Under the pieces are notes generated by a model, which saw nothing but the letters and a program-made list of their open reading frames with translations, did not search any database and was not told the origin of the DNA. This document shows, piece after piece, positions 57,186-64,000 of a stretch of DNA of 64,000 nucleotides. How positions within the stretch are numbered: position 1 is the first letter of the stretch; every line of letters starts with the position of its first letter. The DNA is from Steroidobacteraceae bacterium (GTDB taxonomy: Bacteria; Pseudomonadota; Gammaproteobacteria; Steroidobacterales; Steroidobacteraceae): assembly GCA_017853555.1 (NCBI GenBank), contig JAFMJH010000002.1:155510-219509 (forward strand), read 5' to 3'. The translations under genes were made by a program, and so were the position numbers.

Positions 57186-57732
57186 GAGACACCTGCCCAT
57201 CGGATTGGTGCCGGCGCGAGTCAGCCTCGTCTATTTCACTCATTTTTCGCGTACACACCAAAATTCCCTTGGCGATATGTTTCTCGACCGTGTTCTCGCT
57301 GATGTTCAGAAACTTGGCGATATCACGTTGACTCAAGCCATATACTTTTTTGAGTATGAAGGCGCGACGACACTGCGAAGGCAGCTCGGAGACGATGCCG
57401 CAGTAAAGTGCGAGCCGCTCTCGCGAGATAGACTGCGCCTCCACATCAAGCTCGCCCGAAAGCTGAATAGTCGCATCCAAGGCTTCTAGAGACGTCGTAA
57501 GCCTGTTTTCCGCGCGTGTCGAATGATTGATGGCAAGGTTGATGGCAGTGCGATACAAATACGATTGGTGATGCGTGATCGTGGTCTCGTCCTTCGATTC
57601 ATAGCAGCGCAAAAACGCTTCCTGGAGGATATCCTCGACGTCGGCCGGCCTGACCAGCGAGCGGATTGCAGCAGCGATGTGCCGCCTGGCCCGCTCGTAA
57701 ACTTCCAAAAGTCCGAATTGATCACTGCTCAT
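57178..57732 (-). CDS. ECF sigma factor (FecI-like)
   Basis: 184 aa from ATG 57732. Region 2 is DVEDILQEAFLRCYE and region 4 is YGLSQRDIAKFLNISENTVE, followed by KHIAKGILVC. It is the transcription activator for the divergent TonB receptor gene, in the fecIR-fecA manner. The FecR gene lies directly downstream. The intergenic region (57742-57854) contains a possible FecI-type promoter for the receptor, but I could not fix its boxes. Confidence 0.93.
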   Translation of the reverse strand: MSSDQFGLLEVYERARRHIAAAIRSLVRPADVEDILQEAFLRCYESKDETTITHHQSYLYRTAINLAINHSTRAENRLTTSLEALDATIQLSGELDVEAQSISRERLALYCGIVSELPSQCRRAFILKKVYGLSQRDIAKFLNISENTVEKHIAKGILVCTRKMSEIDEADSRRHQSDGQVSHG

Positions 57733-57854
57733 CGGCTGCAAAGATCGACCGGAATCGGTCCCCCGTCAATAGACTGCCGAAGGAGCCGTGATTTGGCGGA
57801 CGGCAGATGGCGGAAAGCGCTCGCTGGACTGTCTAAGTTGGGTTAGGGGGAAAA

Positions 57855-60587
57855 ATGAAGCTGAATTGGCTCTCGTTGACGATTGGTGCGCTGCTCCTGC
57901 AGCCAGTCCAGTTGCACGCCCAAGCGCCTTCATCCGACGCAGTCATCGAAAAATTCGATTTTCATATTCCGGCGCAGCGCGCCGACAAGGCCCTGACGTC
58001 TTTGGCGCAGCAGGCCGGGGTGACGCTGATCTTCAATCTCGAGAAAGTCTGGCTTCGGCGTACCAATTCCGTCGACGGGGTGTACAGCCTGCCCGACGCG
58101 CTCGAGGCGCTGCTCAAGGGGTCGGGCCTTGAAGGCGTGGTTGAACCAGGCAAAAAAATCGTCATCCGTGAACAGAAAAACTCCAACTCAGATGGAAAAA
58201 AAGGGGAAGCTCCAGTGAAAGCGGTTACAAAAGCAGGCATTTTTGGTTCGTTGGTCACGCTATTCGTAGGTGCGCCAGGTGCGATCGCCCAAACGACTAC
58301 GACGGCAGATAAGGCAGATAAAGTCGAGCTCGAGGAAATCGTCGTCACGGCACGCAAACGCAGCGAGTCGATTCAGGACGCGCCGGTCACGATCGTCGCG
58401 TTCAACGACGCGCAGATCCAAGAGCGCGGCGTACACGGTCTCGCGGATCTGGCGAAGTTCACGCCCGGCTTGACCTTTTTCACGGGCACCTCGCGCGCAT
58501 CGTCCAATTTTTCGGTTCGCGGCATGACGCAGATCTCCGCGGTCGGCGATAATCGACGCGATCTCGTGACGGTATTCGTCGATGGTGTTCCGCTCGTCGG
58601 GCCACCGGGTACGTTCGATACCGAAGATCTGCAACGGGTGGAGGTCGTCAAAGGCCCTCAATCCGCTCTGTTCGGCCGCGCGACGTTCGGCGGGGCGATC
58701 AACATGATCACCACCGTCCCGGGTAACGAATTCAAGGCAGGGGTGTCCGCGACCGCCGCCAGTTATGGCGATTACCGCCTGAGTGCTTCGCTCGAGGGTC
58801 CCATCGCCGAGAACTTGCTGTCCGGCCGGTTGGTCGTCGACGGCCGTCAGTTCGACGGCTTTTACAAAAACGCGTTGGGCGGAAAACTCGGCGATACGAA
58901 AAATCAACATTACGTCGCGACGTTGAATCTCACGCCGACGGAAAATCTCTCGTTGCGACTGCGTCACACAGATCGGCATGACGAAGACGGCGAACAGCCG
59001 ACCCCGCTGATCGCCCGGTACCAAACCCACAACTGCGGGCCGTTCCCCGGGTTTTTGACTCGGGCGCTCGCCGGGCTTCCGGCGGGCTTCACGGTCGAGC
59101 AGTCGAGAAAGGCCTATTGTGGCGAGTTGAAAGCACCGTCCGGTCCGATCTCGATCAACAACGTAATCCCGACGGCATCGATCGGAAAAACGAAGTTCGA
59201 TGACCATAAAGTCGAGCTCGACCACACCTTGAGTTCGGCCAACCTCGAATGGTCGTTTCTCGATGGGCATACGCTGACGGCCATCGCGAGTACGCAAGAG
59301 CAGGAGGTTGCGACGCTTCTTGATTTCGAGCGTGCACCCGAGGATCGCTATCAAGCGTTCAGCGATACTTTGCAGAAACAAGATTCCTATGAATTGCGGG
59401 TGTCGTCTCCCGCGTCGAGTGGTTTGAATTGGATGCTCGGCGTCGCGCAACTCAAAGCGACGTTCAGTTCCACGGCCGCCTTCATCAACGGCACGCTCTT
59501 CGGCCCGACCGCAGGGGGACCCGCTGCGGCATCTCTCGTCCCGGCGGTCAGCGGCTCGAAAACCGATTCCGTGTTCGGAAGTCTCGGTTACAACCTGACC
59601 GACGCGTTGAACGTGGGCGTGGAAGTGCGGCGTCAAAAGGACATCATCACGAGCGGTATTGGCTTGCCCACCAAGTTCGACGTGCAAACCACGGCGACGT
59701 TGCCGCGCTTTTTGGTGCGTTACGCGTTGAGTGGCGAGACGAACCTGTACGCCAACTACGCAAAGGGCAACCAGCCTACCCAAGGGTATGCAACGTTCTT
59801 CCAGTTGTCGCCTGCGCAGCAGGCGGTCGCGTTGAAGAATGGCGTCAGTTCCACTGCCCCTGAGGCCGTCGTCAAAAATTATGAAGTCGGCATCAAACAT
59901 CGTGCGGACGACAACAGTTGGTATCTGAACGCGTCGGTCTATTACCTCGAATGGATCGGGCGGCAGGGTGTTCGCACGATTCAGGTCGACTTGAACGGTG
60001 ACGGCGTGATCACGAACTTGCCGGCCCCGGCGGGCGAAAACTTCAATGCCGTGCCGTTTGCCGCGGGAGACAGCAATACGCGGGGCGTCGAACTCGATGG
60101 CGCAGTGTCGCTGACTCGAAATCTCACGTTGGGTGGCAACATCGCCTATGCGGATACGAAGATCACCAAGGCGTTGAACGAGTCGCTGCCGTTGCGATTC
60201 TTCGGCCTGGCCGATGCGAAGGGGTTCAAGTTCCCGTTGGCACCGGATTTCAGCGGTGCGATGTTCTTGCAGTATGAAAATGCGCTGTCGGCGGATCGCA
60301 AATGGTTCGCCCGCGGTGATATGACTTACATCGGCAAGCGCTATGACAGCATCGTCAATTTTGCCTACGTCCCCGTCCAGATCCGTACCAACGTTCGCGT
60401 CGGCTTGAAGGCGAGCAACTGGGAGGCGGCGGTGTTCGTCAACAATCTGTTCGACGATCGCACGCTTGAGTCCGCCCGCTACAACAGCGACAGCGCGGCA
60501 GATCCGTTCTTCTTCCAGTTGGCGGCCTCCGAGGCGGTGCTGGCAAACAAACGACAGATCGGCATCACCGCGTCATACAAGTTCTGA
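57855..60587 (+). CDS. TonB-dependent receptor with N-terminal signalling (STN) domain
   Basis: 910 aa. Signal peptide (1-22), then an STN domain (about 35-105: DFHIPAQRADKALTSLAQQA), which talks to FecR. Residues 125-146 are a hydrophobic stretch ending PGAIAQ that looks like a second signal peptide. The TonB box EEIVVTA is at 160-166, then the plug (VKGPQSALFGRATFGGAINM) and a barrel ending in an aromatic residue (ITASYKF). The ligand is unknown; receptors of this type bring in large metal complexes, sugars or hydrophobic molecules. It is controlled by the adjacent FecI-FecR pair. A DUF1838 gene follows on the same strand. Confidence 0.93.
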   Translation: MKLNWLSLTIGALLLQPVQLHAQAPSSDAVIEKFDFHIPAQRADKALTSLAQQAGVTLIFNLEKVWLRRTNSVDGVYSLPDALEALLKGSGLEGVVEPGKKIVIREQKNSNSDGKKGEAPVKAVTKAGIFGSLVTLFVGAPGAIAQTTTTADKADKVELEEIVVTARKRSESIQDAPVTIVAFNDAQIQERGVHGLADLAKFTPGLTFFTGTSRASSNFSVRGMTQISAVGDNRRDLVTVFVDGVPLVGPPGTFDTEDLQRVEVVKGPQSALFGRATFGGAINMITTVPGNEFKAGVSATAASYGDYRLSASLEGPIAENLLSGRLVVDGRQFDGFYKNALGGKLGDTKNQHYVATLNLTPTENLSLRLRHTDRHDEDGEQPTPLIARYQTHNCGPFPGFLTRALAGLPAGFTVEQSRKAYCGELKAPSGPISINNVIPTASIGKTKFDDHKVELDHTLSSANLEWSFLDGHTLTAIASTQEQEVATLLDFERAPEDRYQAFSDTLQKQDSYELRVSSPASSGLNWMLGVAQLKATFSSTAAFINGTLFGPTAGGPAAASLVPAVSGSKTDSVFGSLGYNLTDALNVGVEVRRQKDIITSGIGLPTKFDVQTTATLPRFLVRYALSGETNLYANYAKGNQPTQGYATFFQLSPAQQAVALKNGVSSTAPEAVVKNYEVGIKHRADDNSWYLNASVYYLEWIGRQGVRTIQVDLNGDGVITNLPAPAGENFNAVPFAAGDSNTRGVELDGAVSLTRNLTLGGNIAYADTKITKALNESLPLRFFGLADAKGFKFPLAPDFSGAMFLQYENALSADRKWFARGDMTYIGKRYDSIVNFAYVPVQIRTNVRVGLKASNWEAAVFVNNLFDDRTLESARYNSDSAADPFFFQLAASEAVLANKRQIGITASYKF

Positions 60588-60603
60588 AGTTCAATTGACT
60601 GTA

Positions 60604-60629
60604 GGATGGGGAGGGGTACCTCCCCATCC
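60604..60629 (+). other. Perfect 11-bp stem-loop between the TonB receptor and DUF1838 genes
   Basis: GGATGGGGAGG (60604-60614) and CCTCCCCATCC (60619-60629) pair exactly around GGTA. No T-run follows, so it may stabilise the upstream message or divide the transcript. It starts 16 bp after the receptor stop. Confidence 0.7.
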
Positions 60630-60657
60630 CTGCACGCTCAATTGGAAGGTCACAACG

Positions 60658-61590
60658 GTGGAATTCGATCGTAGAACTTTGCTTGGCGGATTCGGGCTGG
60701 CGGCGTTGCTCGATACACCGACGCTCGTTGCCGCAGGGCGTGACACGGCCCCGAAATCGAGCTTCGACTTGGGCACTGCGTCGGCAAACGTCATCGCAAT
60801 GGCCAAGATCACCGCCACGCTCGAGCCAGAAGGCTTCAAGCACGGCTGGTACTCGGGCGTGTTGATGGGCGTGGTTCCCGGAGAGGCCGTGCGCGAACTC
60901 GTTGGCGTGATCGGCATGAGCACCCAACGGCTACGCGCCGTTCCCGAGCAGGGCGGTTATCAGCTTCTGCAAAAAGAGTGCGGCTTCTTCACCGATCTTG
61001 CGACCGGCGAGGTGCTCGATCGTTGGACCAATCCCTACATCAACGAAACGGTCGAGCCGTTTCATATCGCCAACCCTGCGGTGAACCGTTGGATTTTGCC
61101 GACCGTCAAAGAAGAGCGCTTCTACGATCGTGCCGACGGCAAAGATCCGCCGGAGCGGCCCTTCATCCTGCCGTGGCAACGGGCGGGCGATCGGCTGTTG
61201 CTCGAGCAACGGACGCACTTCTGGGCCAACAATCCGCTCGACCCGAGCGTTTGGAAGCGCGAGAGCAGCGGCGCACGCATTCAGGTCTCGGATTGCATGA
61301 GCTACAACCTGCGGTTCTCCGAGTTGGCGGACCCAAAGCGCAGCAGTGTTGATTACGACGGTCACTGGGTCCACGTGCGCCCCTGGCAACCGTGGATGTT
61401 GCTGGGATCGATGTCGGGGCATTGTCTCTATAGCGCGATGACCGGATGCGCGATGACGGAGTCGGCGATTCCGGAAAAAATCCTGCGTATCGTGAAAGAG
61501 CGGTTACCGGATTTCTTGGTACCACCGAATGAGGTTCGAAAAAGCGAACCCAGCATGGTTCGGTATATGAGGGAGCGGAAACCCAAATAG
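60658..61590 (+). CDS. DUF1838 protein with Tat signal
   Basis: 310 aa from GTG 60658, preceded by GGAAGG. MEFDRRTLLGGFGLAALL is a twin-arginine signal, so it is likely exported folded. It shares blocks with the product at 43106-44077: QKECGFFTDLATGEVLDRWT, NPYINETVEPF and VRPWQPWMLLGSMSGHCLY. Function is unknown. Its place after the TonB receptor suggests it processes or binds the imported ligand in the periplasm. A link to steroid- or terpenoid-type substrates is speculation. Confidence 0.87.
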   Translation: MEFDRRTLLGGFGLAALLDTPTLVAAGRDTAPKSSFDLGTASANVIAMAKITATLEPEGFKHGWYSGVLMGVVPGEAVRELVGVIGMSTQRLRAVPEQGGYQLLQKECGFFTDLATGEVLDRWTNPYINETVEPFHIANPAVNRWILPTVKEERFYDRADGKDPPERPFILPWQRAGDRLLLEQRTHFWANNPLDPSVWKRESSGARIQVSDCMSYNLRFSELADPKRSSVDYDGHWVHVRPWQPWMLLGSMSGHCLYSAMTGCAMTESAIPEKILRIVKERLPDFLVPPNEVRKSEPSMVRYMRERKPK

Positions 61591-61591
61591 G

Positions 61592-61807
61592 TCAATCCCG
61601 CTCACCCTGCCGCCCGGCTTTACGCCGATCCGCACCGCGGCGGTCGGCGCCGCGCGTCCCGAAGCGGGTTTCGCTCGCGTGGGTGGCGATCCGATGACGC
61701 GAACCATCATCGGCAGGCGTGGATACGATGGCTTGTTCTTTCAACGTTCGACGTCGGAATTCGCTCGGCGCTTTCCGAGATTTGATCGGCGTGAATTTCT
61801 CGCTCAT
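61592..61807 (-). CDS. Small basic hypothetical protein
   Basis: 71 aa from ATG 61807 (MSEKFTPIKSRKAPSEFRRR). GGGAG is about 9 bp upstream. The protein is rich in Arg and Lys and ends RRKAGRQGERD, with no known motif. It converges on the DUF1838 gene with 1 bp between stops. The high content of charged residues could also be a by-product of the base composition, so support is modest. Confidence 0.35.
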   Translation of the reverse strand: MSEKFTPIKSRKAPSEFRRRTLKEQAIVSTPADDGSRHRIATHASETRFGTRGADRRGADRRKAGRQGERD

Positions 61808-62177
61808 GGGTCTGTGCTCCCGTTCCCATCGTCGGCCTGCTCCGATTGAGCATGTAGGCGGAGCGCATGACGCGACATCAGATGAAGTACGGAGTCTCGA
61901 CTGGACAGGTAGACCGGCTTCGTCCGAAACCCGTGCATATCCGCAGAGTGTCAGCCCACGCGGTCGTGAACGATGTGATCCAGCGCACGCACCCCGTCGG
62001 ATATAACCGACCGGTATGCATACCTGCCGACTCGTCAGTCGTGTCGTTCCACGCGATCGGTATTCTTCACTCACGGTGGCGGACGGGATTCGCGTTTCGA
62101 ATAAACCAGGTTGGAGTTGTCCCCCCTTTGTAGCCGATCGAACGAGCGCGAACCCGTCCGTTGCCACAAAAAACTCC
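61808..62177. other. Intergenic stretch with palindromes
   Basis: About 370 bp with no gene I can support. It holds a perfect 12-bp palindrome GGTATGCATACC (62013-62024) and several short hairpins on the minus strand, such as GTCGG-TTATAT-CCGAC. It could include a promoter for the small gene to the left and the 3' region of the peptidase gene to the right. Confidence 0.4.
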
Positions 62178-63998
62178 TCAGCCGCGGCCTCCTTGCGCCA
62201 CGTTGCGCGCCAGTACATCGAGCGGCACATTGCCGCCGCGTAGCACGACATCGTTGAAATCGCGGACGTCGAAGCGCTCGCCGAGATTGCGCTTTGCGAG
62301 TTCGCGTTGGCGGTTGATTTCGCTGTGGCCGACTTTGTAGCCGCAGGCTTGACCGGGCCACGAGCAATAACGATCGATTTCACTCGCCACCTCGAGCGGA
62401 TTGGAGCCGTTCTTCTCGACGAAGAAGCGCACGCCTTGTTCGCGGCTCCAGCGCTTCGCGTGTATGCCGGTGTCGACGACCAGTCGACAGGCGCGAAAGG
62501 CGATGGCTTGCAGGTAACCAAGCCGGCCCACCGGGTCGTTCTCGTACGCGCCGAGCTCGTCGGCGAGCTGTTGTGCATAGAGAGCCCAACCTTCGGAGTA
62601 CGCATTGAAGGCGAGCAATTGCCGGATGCGTGGCATGTCGTGGGTGAACTCGCCTTGCCAGATATGTCCCGGGATCGATTCGTGAAAGGCGAGATCCGCC
62701 AATGCAAATCGACTGTGCAAACTCGTGGTACGAAGATTGATCCAGAATCGACCGGGAATGCGCCCGTCGATGGAGCCTGCGCCGCCATAGGCGGTGGGTG
62801 CACCGGGCTCTTCTTCGGGCGGAAGACGTTTGACCTCCATGTGCGGGTCGACCAACGTTCGAAACGCGCGCGGCAATTGCTGGCGAACCCAGCGCAAGCG
62901 TTCGTCGATGAACGCCAGAATCTCCGCGCGGCCAACATCCCCTTCAGAAAACTGGTAGCGCGGATCTTTGGCGAGGGCCTGCATCCGCTCCCCGACGGTG
63001 CCCGCCGTGAGCCCGAGCGTACGCATGATCGTGTCCATCTGTGCGTGCAGACGTTCGAGTTCGTCGAAGCCGAGCGCATGCACTTCATCGGGGGTCATGG
63101 TCGTCGTCGTCGACGCCTTCAGTGCCCAGCGATAGAACTCATCGCCATGCGGCCGTGCCCACATGCCTGCGTCATCCGTCGCCGATTTTCTCGCCCGCTC
63201 GAGTTCGTCGATCTGACGCTGCAGCGCCGCGACGACGTCACGCGAGGCGATGGCACGGGCCTCGCGGTCCCAGTCACCGGGTATGTTTTTCGTCCGTCGC
63301 ACGAGCGATTCGACCAGCGTGCCGCCCTCGTTCGCGCTTTTCGCGGAAAGACGCAACTGCGCCAAGGCCTTGTCGATCAGGAATGCGGGAGGAACGAGTC
63401 CGGTCTCGCGCGCCGCGCGTAGACGTTCGAGTTCTCCGTCGAGTTGGCGTGGATAGGATCGCAGACGTTCGACGTAGGCATGCGCATCGAGTGGCGAGTC
63501 GATCTGATGGTCGCTATCGAGAAAGCGTGGTACGTCGAGATAGGCGCCCACGTTTTGAATGACGACGTAAGGCGTGTTTCGCCACCCGCCTACGGCGACA
63601 TCACCATAGGGCAATGCCAACCCTTCGAGCGCCGTGGAGTAGGCGCTGCGAACGACATCGACACTGGTGCGCACCGCATGGGATAGCGGGGCGAGGTCGA
63701 TCGTCTGAACCTTGGCAAGGTCCTGTCGCAAGCGTGCGGCGACCGCGCGTTGACCTGCCGCCGAACGATCGGTCAGTCGCGATCGCAACCGTGCGTCGGC
63801 GCCGCGATCGACACCGAGCGAGGTCGCGCTCTCGGGAAACAGCTGCAGAAGGTGGCGCGCCGTTTGATCCAGGATTTTCAACGCCGCGGCGTCGGCCGAC
63901 GTGGTTGCGCCAGGCGTGGTGGTTGTCGACCACAGTGGCGTCGTGGCTGATGCGGCGAGTATCGAAACGGCGGTGCGGCGATTGATCGGGTTGGACAT
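62178..63998 (-). CDS. DUF885-family metallopeptidase-like protein with Tat signal
   Basis: 606 aa. The N-terminus INRRTAVSILAASATTPLW looks like a twin-arginine signal. DUF885 proteins have the thermolysin-like pattern HExxxGH, seen here as HESIPGH, followed by YSEGWALYAQQL with the third glutamate ligand. They are thought to be zinc carboxypeptidases, though few have been tested. The 3' end is free of close neighbours, and the window ends 2 bp before its start codon's upstream region, so promoter and operon context are not visible. Confidence 0.9.
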   Translation of the reverse strand: MSNPINRRTAVSILAASATTPLWSTTTTPGATTSADAAALKILDQTARHLLQLFPESATSLGVDRGADARLRSRLTDRSAAGQRAVAARLRQDLAKVQTIDLAPLSHAVRTSVDVVRSAYSTALEGLALPYGDVAVGGWRNTPYVVIQNVGAYLDVPRFLDSDHQIDSPLDAHAYVERLRSYPRQLDGELERLRAARETGLVPPAFLIDKALAQLRLSAKSANEGGTLVESLVRRTKNIPGDWDREARAIASRDVVAALQRQIDELERARKSATDDAGMWARPHGDEFYRWALKASTTTTMTPDEVHALGFDELERLHAQMDTIMRTLGLTAGTVGERMQALAKDPRYQFSEGDVGRAEILAFIDERLRWVRQQLPRAFRTLVDPHMEVKRLPPEEEPGAPTAYGGAGSIDGRIPGRFWINLRTTSLHSRFALADLAFHESIPGHIWQGEFTHDMPRIRQLLAFNAYSEGWALYAQQLADELGAYENDPVGRLGYLQAIAFRACRLVVDTGIHAKRWSREQGVRFFVEKNGSNPLEVASEIDRYCSWPGQACGYKVGHSEINRQRELAKRNLGERFDVRDFNDVVLRGGNVPLDVLARNVAQGGRG

Positions 63999-64000
63999 GT

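Noticed and set aside
57742..57854. A FecI-type promoter (GGAAA near 57812, GTC near 57831) for the TonB receptor
   Set aside because: The spacing between the boxes is shorter than expected for FecI promoters, so I could not fix the site by eye.
61592..63088. A 498-codon minus-strand frame overlapping the DUF885 gene
   Set aside because: Most of it is an out-of-frame reading of the peptidase. Only the last 71 codons, with their own ribosome site, are kept as a weak small gene.

Overview
The window is a G+C-rich chromosomal segment (roughly two thirds G+C by eye) from a gammaproteobacterium. Gene order carries the argument: rpoH-ftsX-ftsE-ftsY with divergent rsmD, then coaD, mutM-rpmG-rpmB-radC and divergent coaBC-dut, and mutY-yggX, all match the E. 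coli-type core order. A FecI/FecR-controlled TonB receptor, two DUF1838 proteins, PQQ- and thiamine-diphosphate-dependent enzymes and many exported hydrolases suggest an aerobic heterotroph near Steroidobacterales/Nevskiales/Xanthomonadales. That placement is inference only.

Layout. 1-6170: end of a SPOR protein, an ExeA-type ATPase, a PQQ dehydrogenase, a nucleoside hydrolase, a short-chain dehydrogenase and a VapBC-like toxin-antitoxin pair with its operator. 6236-12345: gltB-gltD glutamate synthase. 12355-18196: two minus-strand operons, each carrying one member of an unrecognised paralogous family (one with a CPYC glutathione transferase, one with an MFS carrier and a thiamine-diphosphate enzyme). 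A candidate structured RNA with its own promoter and terminator lies between them. 18272-27539: the conserved core block, with a CIRCE element in front of rpoH and a clear sigma-70 promoter for rpmB-rpmG. 27544-43109: thiolase, a tandem pair of amidohydrolases (one apparently without its metal ligands), gshA, isoaspartyl peptidase, carriers, glnB with a sigma-54 promoter and an NtrC-like site, mutY-yggX.

43106-47327: a DUF1838 gene, tRNA-Phe, then an AT-richer decayed stretch with one MHS-family carrier and a broken macro-domain gene. 47328-63998 is accessory. Its centrepiece is a tight six-gene minus-strand operon (exported VOC protein, two ABC-2 permeases, NosF-like ATPase, YcnI-like protein, CopC-CopD-YtkA fusion) that looks like a dedicated periplasmic copper-handling system. 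It is followed by an ECF sigma/FecR/STN-TonB receptor cassette with a Tat-exported DUF1838 protein, and by a DUF885 peptidase.

How parts connect: gltBD and glnB are the nitrogen-assimilation pair; rpoH with CIRCE links two heat-shock circuits; the TonB cassette should sense and import an unidentified ligand through cell-surface signalling. Short cis sites, the candidate RNA and the substrates of unknown families are read by eye and are less certain than the core gene calls.
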